A stretch of 64,000 nt of DNA from Chloropicon primus (Eukaryota; Chlorophyta; Chloropicophyceae; Chloropicales; Chloropicaceae): NCBI GenBank assembly GCA_023205875.1, contig CP060755.1, positions 186,001-250,000 on the forward strand, read 5' to 3'. Under the pieces are notes generated by a model that was given only the letters and a program-made list of their open reading frames with translations, was not told the DNA's origin and searched no databases. Below are positions 9,969 to 18,405 of the stretch, in pieces. The translations under genes and the position numbers were made by a program. Every line of letters begins with the position of its first letter. Positions within the stretch are counted from its first letter, which is position 1.

Positions 9969-11180
9969 ATGAGGCGTCCCACGAGACAGAGACGCTGGAC
10001 ACGCACCAGGTCGACGGCGGCGATGATCGCGGCGGCGAGGGCCGACGACGGTGGTGATGACGACAAGGGAGGGTTGTCCCCAGGTGCCATGGACATGGAC
10101 GTGGACGGAGAGTATTTGGCGAGCTTCGTGACGGGCTCTACGACGATCATCGAAGAGGAGAGTGACAGTGAGGAGGATAGTGGTGGTGCGGGTTCGTCCT
10201 TCCAACCTGAGCCAGAGAAGGTGACTATGATAAGTGGCAACGCACGTCCTTTCAGGACTCGCAATGGAAAGAGAACGCTTCGGGATGCCATCTACCTCGT
10301 TCTTCAAGATGCTGCGGGAGGGAGCTTGCGCGCCAAAGAGATCCATGCACGGATCCAGGCCAAGAAGTTGTATGTGTTTAGGCGTATGGATGGTTCTGTT
10401 CATACTGATGTTGAGAGAATGCGGAACGCTGTCAGCTCTGCTTGTACAAAGAGCCCCTTCTTTGTTCGCACTGCACGTGGAACATATGCCATTGCCAAGA
10501 AATACTTGAATGGGTCCAATACTCAAGTTGCTGTCAGGCCCTCACCACTTCGGGATGCCATCTATCGCGTTCTTCAAGAAGTGGGAGGGAGCTTGCACTA
10601 CAGAGAGATCTTTGCCCGGATCCGGGCGAAGAAGCTACATGTGTTCAGGCGGAAAGATGGTTCTGTTCATACTGATCCGAAGAGAATGCTGAAAACTGTC
10701 AGTAGTACTTGTGCACAGAGCCCCTTCTTTGTTCGCACTGAACGCGGAATATATGCAATTGCCAAGGAATACTTGAATCGATCAACCGCCGACAACCTCA
10801 ATGAGCAGAATTCCAACGCCACCACCAACAACAACAACATGAAGACGACGAGATCTCCTTCTCCTTCTCCCTATGCTTTGGATTTGAGAGAGGCTCTCGA
10901 GTCCGGCCTGATGACGGAGGAGGAGTACGCCAGCGCAGTGCAGGAGGCCCAGCGTTACGACAGCAAGTCATCAGAGAAGAAGAGAGAGATCGCGGACTAC
11001 AACGAGGCGTTGAGGATCATCTTTGCGGACGCATCTCTTAAGCTGAGCGACAAGGAACAATGTATCGTGAAGAGAGAATACCTGGAAGAGGTCGGGCTCT
11101 GCAAAGTTCGTCCTCCGTCGTCGAAGAGAACACGAAGCAAGATGGCCCCTTCCATCGTCAAGGTCAAGCAGGAAGAGTGA
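9969..11180 (+). CDS. Tandem HARE-HTH domain nuclear protein
   Basis: Single exon, 403 aa, from ATG 9969. Two copies of the HARE-HTH winged-helix domain lie at about residues 100-175 and 195-270. Each begins TLRDAIY or PLRDAIYRVLQ, continues through GGSL, EI-ARI-AKKL and FRR-DGSVHTD, and ends in SPFFVRT-RG-YAIAKKYLN, the HARE-HTH (ASXL/RNA polymerase delta type) signature. HARE-HTH domains bind DNA in chromatin factors and restriction-like systems. The N-terminus is acidic and Arg-rich. After an Asn/Ser-rich linker comes a charged helical C-terminus of about 110 residues (LREALESGLMTEEEYASA) and a basic KRTRSK tail. The two domains are close enough at DNA level to be a recent internal duplication. 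Degenerate relatives lie at 11464 and 53971. Confidence 0.85.
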   Translation: MRRPTRQRRWTRTRSTAAMIAAARADDGGDDDKGGLSPGAMDMDVDGEYLASFVTGSTTIIEEESDSEEDSGGAGSSFQPEPEKVTMISGNARPFRTRNGKRTLRDAIYLVLQDAAGGSLRAKEIHARIQAKKLYVFRRMDGSVHTDVERMRNAVSSACTKSPFFVRTARGTYAIAKKYLNGSNTQVAVRPSPLRDAIYRVLQEVGGSLHYREIFARIRAKKLHVFRRKDGSVHTDPKRMLKTVSSTCAQSPFFVRTERGIYAIAKEYLNRSTADNLNEQNSNATTNNNNMKTTRSPSPSPYALDLREALESGLMTEEEYASAVQEAQRYDSKSSEKKREIADYNEALRIIFADASLKLSDKEQCIVKREYLEEVGLCKVRPPSSKRTRSKMAPSIVKVKQEE

Positions 11181-11664
11181 AGAGGCAGATTACTATGTGC
11201 AGAGCATGCAAGCTGTAGGAGACTGTATAAACGAAATGTAGATAGCAAATAACTTCACTCTGTGTCCTTTGCCACCTTGCCTTTTGTCCTCCTCATCATC
11301 ATCATCGGCGACGACACGAGACCACCGCGTGCGTTACAAAGGAGGTGCAGGTCAACTATTTCCTTGCGGCGTCCCATCATGGGTTCCGGCGCCGTTGTGC
11401 GCAGCCGCTACTTGGTCGGTAGTTGGCTAGGGTTATTCTCCGTGAGAATCACCGGGGAAGAACATGCGGAAAACTGTCACTTCTGCTTCTATAAGGAGCC
11501 CCCGCTTTGATCGCACTGCACGTGAATTATATGCCATTACCAAGGAATACCACTTGAATGGGTCCGCGATCGCTTGATCCATAACGACATAAATACTCTC
11601 GAACTCTCTTTTGCAAATTCGTCTCATCACCATCATCATCGTCGTCGTCGTCGTCGTCGGTCGG
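11181..11664. other. Convergent intergenic region carrying a HARE-HTH relic
   Basis: 484 bp between the HARE-HTH gene (+) and the scramblase-like gene (-). Besides the relic at 11464-11566 I see no ORF or RNA gene. The scramblase-proximal end is a run of trinucleotide-like GTC units belonging to that gene's last codons. Confidence 0.5.
11464..11566 (+). pseudogene. Degenerate fragment of a HARE-HTH domain
   Basis: About 100 bp aligns by eye with the C-terminal third of the first HARE-HTH domain of the upstream gene (10416-10520): ATGCGGAAAACTGTCA, then a SPFF-like region, then GCACTGCACGTG and GCCATTACCAAGGAATAC, ending CTTGAATGGGTCC. Substitutions and small indels break the frame and there is no start. 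It lies 284 bp beyond the intact gene, on the same strand. It is either an old partial tandem duplicate or the tail of an earlier neighbouring copy. Confidence 0.75.
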
Positions 11665-13222
11665 TCAATCGAAGTCATCCAAGTCCCAGTCGCCGAGCCA
11701 GCTTCCCCCGTCCCCGTCCCCGTCGCCGTCGTCATTTCCAAACCACCCGCCCTCGTCGCCGTCGGCGCCCCCTTCACCCAAGTCTCCTGGAGGGGCGGCC
11801 TCTCCCGATCCCGCTGCATCTACGTCCTCCGAGCCTCCTCCGAAAATGCCAGGGAAAGGGAAGAACCAGGGCATTGGGGTCCCTCCGCCGCCGATGCCAT
11901 GGCTTCCGGAGTGCCTCGAAAAGTAGTCGAAATCGATCGAGATGACAGCTGAGGGCACGACGCAAAAACGCGAGCACAGGTCAGCGGTGATGATTTGTGT
12001 GCTTGAATGAGGGAGGGAGAGAGAGAGAGAGACTCGGACTCACCTGCGAGGGTAATCGCCCTCTCCGCCATGCTCAGGGGCCTCGCAACCTTTATGGCAT
12101 TGTACTGCTCGTCCTGAACCTCCACGTTCGTTCGACTCTTTGCCATCGCGGTGACGTTGGTCGAGGTGCTGGTCCACGGGTGGCCGATCTGCGTCGCCGG
12201 CCCGGTCCCGTGCCCTTCGACCATCTTCCTGCCCTTCGAGTCTCCCCCAAAGTGAATCACGTACTTGCCCGCGTCGGTGAAAAGCTCGATTCCGAAGCCT
12301 GAGAAATTCCTATCGATCAAAGCCAGCGTTCCTCCTGCCTCGTCCGTAATTTCAAACTCCCACGCCAGGAAGTTCCCTTTGATCTCCCCGAACTGGCCCT
12401 TGCCAAGGTACAAATCGTAGTTCCTCTTGAAGAGGTGCCACCGTTGGCGCACCTCGCCCAAAACGCCGCCGCTGCCGTCCTCGATGATGATGGTGGAGCT
12501 GATGAAGTAGCTGGAGACGGCGTGGAAACAAGAAAGCTGTGCTGTGAGTCGAGGAGGTCGAGCGTTTGCCCACTCAGGGGTGCGAGTACTTACAAGGGCC
12601 TGTAGATTCTGTACAGGAGACTCCCCCTGGAATCGAATATGTTGGCCGTCAGTGGCCTCCTCGTCCTCAGGATTTGCCTGGAAATCACCTTCCCGATGCC
12701 TTCGCCCTCCTCCTCGACGTAGCCGGCCACCAAGCCTCGGCTGTCCCTGAGGGTGTACCTGTTCTTCTGCTCGAAGCCGAGGAAGACATTAAACATTTCG
12801 ATCTCCCTGGTCACGATCAGGGCCTGCTGATCCAAGGAGAGCTCCCCGGTGTCCCGCACGAGGTCGTCGTCTCGCGTGTCATTCCTCTCCGCCAGAGAAG
12901 TCTCGACCCCTCGCCTCGCTAACCCTCCCCCTCCCCCCGATCTGGAGGGCGAAGGCGGAGTTACCCTCCTGCCCCTCCGCATCTTCGCCCTCTGCAACCT
13001 CGCCTGCTTCTTCTCTCGAGACATTCCGGACGAGTACTCCCTCGCCATCGTGTCCACAGGTTTTTCGTTCTGCACTCCCTGTCGCGACAAAAATCCAAAC
13101 AAGGACCCCCACAGCTTGAACCCGCCCAAACCAGTGGTAGACCCCACGCTCGTGAGGTCGGGCATCCTCGTCGCCGCCCGCGACACGAACCTCCCTCGTC
13201 CCAGCCTCACCAGCAACGCCAT
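11665..13222 (-). CDS. Phospholipid scramblase family protein (AIM25-like)
   Basis: Exons 13222..12594, 12510..12044 and 11948..11665; introns 83 and 95 bp, GT-AG; 459 aa. It resembles plant and yeast AIM25/scramblase-like proteins, beta-barrel proteins of mitochondria and other membranes. Key stretches are ALIVTREIEMFNVFLGFEQ and RYTLRDS, then RQILRTRRP, the splice-spanning YRPFYFISSTIII, GEVRQRWHLFKRNYDLYLG and FSGFGIELFTDAGKYVIHFG. About 100 basic, Ser/Arg-rich N-terminal residues look like a targeting region. The C-terminus is Gly/Asp-rich and ends DLDDFD. It shares a 72-bp divergent start region with the A/B-barrel gene. Scramblase activity itself is unproven for this branch of the family. 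Confidence 0.87.
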
Positions 13223-13294
13223 GGCTCTGCCCCCTCTGTTCCCCCAGAGTCAAAGATCTGTTGGGGAGCGCGGGAGGAGAGACAGAGACTTGTG

Positions 13295-14423
13295 ATGATG
13301 ACGAAGGTGATGGCGAGAGGCTCGGGGCGGAGGAGGGGTGTGGAGTCTTCCTTGGGGTCGGCAGCCTCCACGGCGACCTCGACTTCCTCAGGATGGACCT
13401 CGAGGAGGGCGGCGCGACCGAGGTTGGAGTCTAAGGCACCCGAGGTGAGGATGAAGATCTCGGCTGTCAGTGGTGGTGGTGGTGGTGGCGAGAGGAAGGA
13501 GCAGAGCGTGGTGGAGCAGCTCATCTTTCTTAGAATAGATCCCGAGCAGGTGGAGCCCGAGGACGCGAGGGAGTGCGTGGAGAACATTTGGTCGCTCCAG
13601 TACCAGACCGCTGGAGTCGTTTGCTCCTCGGCAGGAGCGAGCCTCGAGGAGAAGATAGGAAGCGGGCTGCTGGGCTCTCCCAAGGGCCTCGGGTACTTCA
13701 CCCACGCTGTCCACTTTCGGTTTCCCGGCAGGGACCAGATGGACACGTTCGTCCAGTCGCCTGTGGTCCAAAAGGTAAGGGGGATCACGTGGTGCGTTGC
13801 GTTTTGGATTCTCAGATCACAAGAGCTGACAAGAGCTGGCAACTGCCGTTTTCGATACTGTTCAGGTTTTTGCCAAGGAGTTCACCTCGAGTTGCGCGGA
13901 CAGGGCCGCGCTGAGCTTCGTGTCGAGCATCCCAGAGGACCTCTTCGCCATCTTCAGGAAGGGCCAGGACTGGGACGAGGGCTTTGACCACCTCATGGTC
14001 ATTCGGTGCGACACCACAGGGGAAGCAACAGCCAGAGTTGCGGGCATGAGGAAGCAGGTGGAAGAGCATCAACCGAGGATGGAGGAATACGGAATCCAAC
14101 AGCTCACGTTCGGCGTAGCAATCGAAAATGAAAAGCAAATCGGTGAGTTCCCACGCCTTAAGTGAGAGTGGTGGTGCACCGCCACCACCACCACCACCAT
14201 GACCGACGCGAGTTTTTGAGTTTTTGTGTGCTGATCGACGCGCTCTTTCTCTTCTCTTCGGACGGACGAAACAGGGGTCCTCATGCGGTTCAGGAACGAG
14301 TATGATTTCGATTATTTTACAAAAAGCATTCTTTACGCAAACTTTATAGGAAGTAGCAGCGTAAATTCCATGTCCATAGTCACTTACGGAGTAGGAAGCC
14401 AGCAGGAATCGAGACATTTGTAA
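13295..14423 (+). CDS. Stress-responsive A/B-barrel (Dabb) domain protein
   Basis: Exons 13295..13774, 13866..14142 and 14275..14423; introns 91 and 132 bp; 301 aa. Residues about 72-150 form a Dabb domain like plant stress-responsive A/B-barrel proteins: VVEQLIFLRID opens the first strand and GYFTHAVHFRFPGRDQMDTF matches the family's FTHALHSRY-x-S-x-DL stretch. A second barrel half probably follows (HLMVIRCDTTGEATARVAGM), since these proteins often carry two. The first 60 residues are Arg/Ser-rich and may be a targeting peptide. ATG 13295 is adjacent to a second in-frame ATG at 13298. Bases 13262-13406, covering the start region, have been copied to 36494-36638. Confidence 0.78.
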
Positions 14424-14488
14424 ATGATGCATCAATGACCAACAACCAAACAAAAACTCTTTCTCGCGCTCTAACCCTCCCCTCTCCC

Positions 14489-17400
14489 CTACATGTAGTC
14501 CGACGCGAGCATGTCATGGAGTCTGTTTTGCATGCCCGTGCCGAGGTGTTGGTCAGCAAGCTGAAGGAGCTGCGTGCCCATGGACTTGTGGAGGGTCATC
14601 ATGAGCTTCTGAGTAGTCATCCTGACCGCGGTCGACTTCTCGTTTAGCATCGAGAACGCGACCGGAACCACGTACTTGTTCACGAGCTGCTGCTTCCTGG
14701 AGTACACGCTTGGGACCAGGAAGTTCAGGTGCTCCATCAGCATGGGCTGACTTCGTGGGCCAGAGTGCTTGACGCAGTGGGAAAGGTTCTGCACGAGGTA
14801 AACCGAGTCAACTTCGTTGCATAACGAATTGAGGGTCTTGGACGCCTTCTGGCGTATCTTCTCGTTCGTCGAACCAATCGCAGAAGCTAGGGCAGGCATC
14901 AGGACGTTCAGGCCCACGACAGAAGTGTTCTTGGCGACTCTCACGACATCCGAGGTGGTCTGGAGGGCTTGCACGACCACCTTTGAGTTTCCGTCTGATA
15001 TTCTAGGGACCAGGGCGTCAAAGGCAGCGATCAATCTGCTCTCCTGCACATCCCCGAGCCTCACCAAATCCTTCTCGAGCGATTGCAATCCCTGGTACCT
15101 CTCCCTCCAGTCCTGAGACGCCTTGATCTTTTCGACCGTCTCTTGGAAGCTCTCCTCCGCCTCGGGACTGCTCGAGTTTCCTGCTCTGCGCGACCTTGAG
15201 GGGGCGCGCTGCTGCCTCTGCGTCCCATCGACGGTAAGGCCTTGGAACCCCTTGCCCTCCGCGGCGTACTGGGAGCCGCTCCTCTCCTTGGACCTTGGCC
15301 TCGCAGTCCCGCTGGCGCTGGCGCCGGTGCTGGTCGTGGCCGGAGGTGGGTTCGTCACCGCATTCCTGATCTGCTTGGCCTTGATGTCGGAGACCTTGTT
15401 CAGGAAGCTCCTGACCTCGTGAGGAACCACCTCCCCGAGCGTCCAAAACAGTTGCTTGCTGTACCCTCTCGTCACGTTGGAAGGTTCATCCAAGTAAGAG
15501 GCCGCCGTGGACATGATTTTGTCCAACAAGTCCCTGTTCTGGAAGACCCTCCTCGAGGACTTTGACACCACCTTGTGAAGGTGCATAATGACTTTGGTCC
15601 TAATCGTGCCCGACTTGTGCTTCGAGCAGGCCAGCAGGGCCTGGGCGGACTTCACCTCGTTGCAGTTTGCAACCATCTTGCTCAGCACTGCATCTGCTTC
15701 CTGGGAAAGGAAAGTCTTCTTTGTCCTCCCAGCCGTCGAGGACTCGCCGGCCTTCTTCAGCAAGGAGGGAACAACGTGCTCAAGCTCGGGGTCTGCGTAC
15801 GTCTTGAGCGTGCAAAAGATTTCCCTGAAAAGCATCATCGTGTTCTTCACGGTGTAGGACCTCAACTCCACCAGGGCAGGCTTCACTGCCAGGATCAGGG
15901 CGTGCAGCTGCGGCAGAACGACCGAAGAGTGGTTCACGACCAACCTCCTCGCATTTGTCACCGCCTCGTACTGGGCGATCCAGTTCAGCTCCTTTCGATT
16001 GGCCGAATTCGCGATCGCGAGCGCGGACAGCACGTCCTTCAAGGTGCCGTCGGGGTCCAGGCACGGCTGGAGCTCGTTTGTCGCGAACTCCAGAGGCTTG
16101 CCTGTGTCATTGAGGCCATTCCTCTCGTATTTCGAGCTCACAAGTCTGCAGACCGGGGACCTCACAGTCTCGCTGTTAAACACGGACCTTTGGTTCCTGA
16201 AAGTCTTTGGAGTGCTGATCCCCCCGGAAGCAAAGGTGGAGTTCGAGGCGGAAGAGTCCGTCACAGTGATGTTGCACTGCTGCGCCTTCGCCCTCGCAGT
16301 CCGGGCCATCCTTGGGGTGCTGTACCTTCCCGGCGGGGGGCAGAGCGAATTCGAGGTGAAGATGCTCCTGTTGCTGATCTGAAGGGGATCGTTCATGTAG
16401 TAACCGAGCGTGGGGTCTGATTTGGCCCGCTGGAGGACGGCGTTTGCGCTGTTCGCCCTCCTGCTCTCTTGCCTCCTCTTCAAGATCGCCAGCTTGTCGA
16501 CGACCATGCTGCGCCCAGAGGCACGCCACCCGCTCCCAGGCCGAGACCCGCCCTGGCCCTCCTCCCTGCCCTCTCCAGACCCGCTCGCCGCTGGGGCTTC
16601 TGCCTTGGAAGTCGCCCTGCTTGGTCGAATGTACCTCTTCTGCTGAGGCCTCTTGTCCATCTCGGACGAGGACGATGCTGGGACAACGCCTTCCTTGCTG
16701 TACCCCCTGGGGAGATCCGGCCTGCCGTGCATGTCTGGCTTGCCGTTGACACCGCTGTCGTCGGCGGGATCCGGGCCCCCGAAACCCAAAGACCGCCTGA
16801 CCTGAGGAACGTACTTTCCTATGCCGTTCGCGTCTCCATTCGCTTTCCTGCTTTGCTGGCTCCCGAGCATGTAATCTCCGTTTCCGTTCGACGTCATGCC
16901 AGCCTGGTACTCAGCGGCGTCTTTCCCGTCCAACCCCATGTTAGTGTTGCTGCTCGCGTACGTCGATGACATAAGGGAGCTGTCCTTGTTGGTGTACGCG
17001 CCGCTGTCGTACTTGGAGATGGCGTCCATCTCATTGTTGGACAAGGGCATGATGTCGCTCCTCGTGCTCTTCAGCTGGTCATAATCAGTAGTCCCGTTCG
17101 AGACCACCACCCGGCGAGTATCCATCCCCCTCTGCTCTGAGTACGGGACCTCCACCAGACCCAAGTTCTCCTTCCTCCGCAGCAGGGGCTTGCCGCCGTT
17201 GAGGTACTCCGTCTTGGCGTCCTTGGGCGACGAGTTCTTCCTCAGCATGGCCACGGTGTTCTTGTTCTCGTTGTTCAAGATCCTTCTCGGCTTGCTCGAC
17301 CAAGAGTACTGGACGGTGCCGTCCGATGTTATCACAGGCAGGGAATCGTTCTGCACCCTCTCAGTGATTCTGTTCTGCACCCTCTCACTCACGTTGCACG

Positions 17401-17662
17401 AGGAGAGCAAGCTGGAGAACCTCGAGCCCGTAATCTTGTTCACAACAGCGATGGCTTCCAGAGCGACAGATCCCGTTCTTTGGCTCTCGTTCCCAACAGC
17501 GTTTGTGAGAAAGGGAAGCATCGACCCAAAGTCGAACTCCTCGTGATTAATGGTCAAGAGCGCGGTGACGACAACGTTCAAAGTCTCCTCCGAGGCTTGC
17601 ATATTCGAGTAGTTGAACTGTGTCATGGTCCCCGGAATAGGCTGTGCCTTCATAAGCTTCAT
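14489..17662 (-). CDS. TOG-array microtubule-binding protein (CLASP/crescerin-like)
   Basis: Single exon, 1057 aa, first ATG at 17662. Two TOG-type HEAT arrays are visible. One spans about residues 535-770 (DVLSALAIANSANRKELNWI, then helices with KTYADPELEHVVPSLLKKAG and GTIRTKVIMHLHKVV). The other fills about 850-1057 (ASQDWRERYQGLQSLEKDL, VPRISDGNSKVVVQALQT, EKIRQKASKTLNSLCNEVD). TOG domains bind tubulin. A shorter helical region at 15-100 may be a third, weaker array. The stretch from 100 to 500 is Ser/Asn/Gly-rich, basic and disordered-looking. Loss of long introns and the two-TOG layout recall TOGARAM/crescerin and CLASP; which of these it is cannot be decided from this window. Confidence 0.75.
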   Translation of the reverse strand: MKLMKAQPIPGTMTQFNYSNMQASEETLNVVVTALLTINHEEFDFGSMLPFLTNAVGNESQRTGSVALEAIAVVNKITGSRFSSLLSSCNVSERVQNRITERVQNDSLPVITSDGTVQYSWSSKPRRILNNENKNTVAMLRKNSSPKDAKTEYLNGGKPLLRRKENLGLVEVPYSEQRGMDTRRVVVSNGTTDYDQLKSTRSDIMPLSNNEMDAISKYDSGAYTNKDSSLMSSTYASSNTNMGLDGKDAAEYQAGMTSNGNGDYMLGSQQSRKANGDANGIGKYVPQVRRSLGFGGPDPADDSGVNGKPDMHGRPDLPRGYSKEGVVPASSSSEMDKRPQQKRYIRPSRATSKAEAPAASGSGEGREEGQGGSRPGSGWRASGRSMVVDKLAILKRRQESRRANSANAVLQRAKSDPTLGYYMNDPLQISNRSIFTSNSLCPPPGRYSTPRMARTARAKAQQCNITVTDSSASNSTFASGGISTPKTFRNQRSVFNSETVRSPVCRLVSSKYERNGLNDTGKPLEFATNELQPCLDPDGTLKDVLSALAIANSANRKELNWIAQYEAVTNARRLVVNHSSVVLPQLHALILAVKPALVELRSYTVKNTMMLFREIFCTLKTYADPELEHVVPSLLKKAGESSTAGRTKKTFLSQEADAVLSKMVANCNEVKSAQALLACSKHKSGTIRTKVIMHLHKVVSKSSRRVFQNRDLLDKIMSTAASYLDEPSNVTRGYSKQLFWTLGEVVPHEVRSFLNKVSDIKAKQIRNAVTNPPPATTSTGASASGTARPRSKERSGSQYAAEGKGFQGLTVDGTQRQQRAPSRSRRAGNSSSPEAEESFQETVEKIKASQDWRERYQGLQSLEKDLVRLGDVQESRLIAAFDALVPRISDGNSKVVVQALQTTSDVVRVAKNTSVVGLNVLMPALASAIGSTNEKIRQKASKTLNSLCNEVDSVYLVQNLSHCVKHSGPRSQPMLMEHLNFLVPSVYSRKQQLVNKYVVPVAFSMLNEKSTAVRMTTQKLMMTLHKSMGTQLLQLADQHLGTGMQNRLHDMLASDYM

Positions 17663-18405
17663 TCTCCACTAGGTGGGACGCCAGTACTGTCCAAAAGATG
17701 AACACCCAAGCGCACCAAAACACAACAAACCTATATGTAGATAGACAAACTCACGGGGGCGTCACACACAGCAGCGGCTCTTGGTTCCAAGGCCACTCAT
17801 AAGATCCGTCCCTCCCCTTGTTTTCGTCCTCCCCCTTTTCTAAAGCCCACAACGCTCCCCTGTCGGTTCCTCTCTCTTGTTCCCTTCCCTCGCTGTCTCT
17901 GTCGACCCTCTCCCCTCTTCCCTCTCCTCTCTCTCGGCGAAGACAACGAACAACGAACACCAAGGAGGACAACACCGTCCCTCTGCTTGCGCCGAAACCA
18001 AAGCCACACCAAGCCACACCAAGCCCAAGTGTGTGTGTCTCTTCGTTTGTCCTTAACTGAATCCATCGATCCATCCATCGGGAAGGGAAAGCCAAAGGAG
18101 GAAACCCGAAGAGAGAGAGAGAGAGAGAGAGAGGAGAGGAGAGGATTCGAAAAAAAAGAGAAAGAGAAAGAGAATTGAATCAAGGGAAAGGAAAACTCTC
18201 CTCCTCTCTTCCTCCTCTCCTCTCTTCCCTTTACACCGAATCGATGACGTCCTGCCAACATGACCCGGTTCCCGCGTTTTTCGGTCCCTGGCTGGATCTT
18301 GGGAACAAGGACAAGGACGAGGACGGGAGCGAGGCACTCACTCCTTGACTCCTTGACTCTTTCAAGATACCTTTGGAGGGGCAGAGCGGGGCCAAGACGA
18401 CGAGC
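17663..18405. other. Divergent intergenic region, TOG protein / coiled-coil protein
   Basis: 743 bp with opposing starts at both ends. It contains (GA)-rich tracts at 18109-18150 and a TC-rich tract at 18190-18235. Several frames stay open because of these purine/pyrimidine runs but none shows family similarity. Confidence 0.45.

Noticed and set aside
11331-11460. tRNA-like GGTTCCGGCGCCG stretch
   Set aside because: It does not form a cloverleaf and has no proper A and B boxes. No tRNA or rRNA gene was recognised anywhere in the window.
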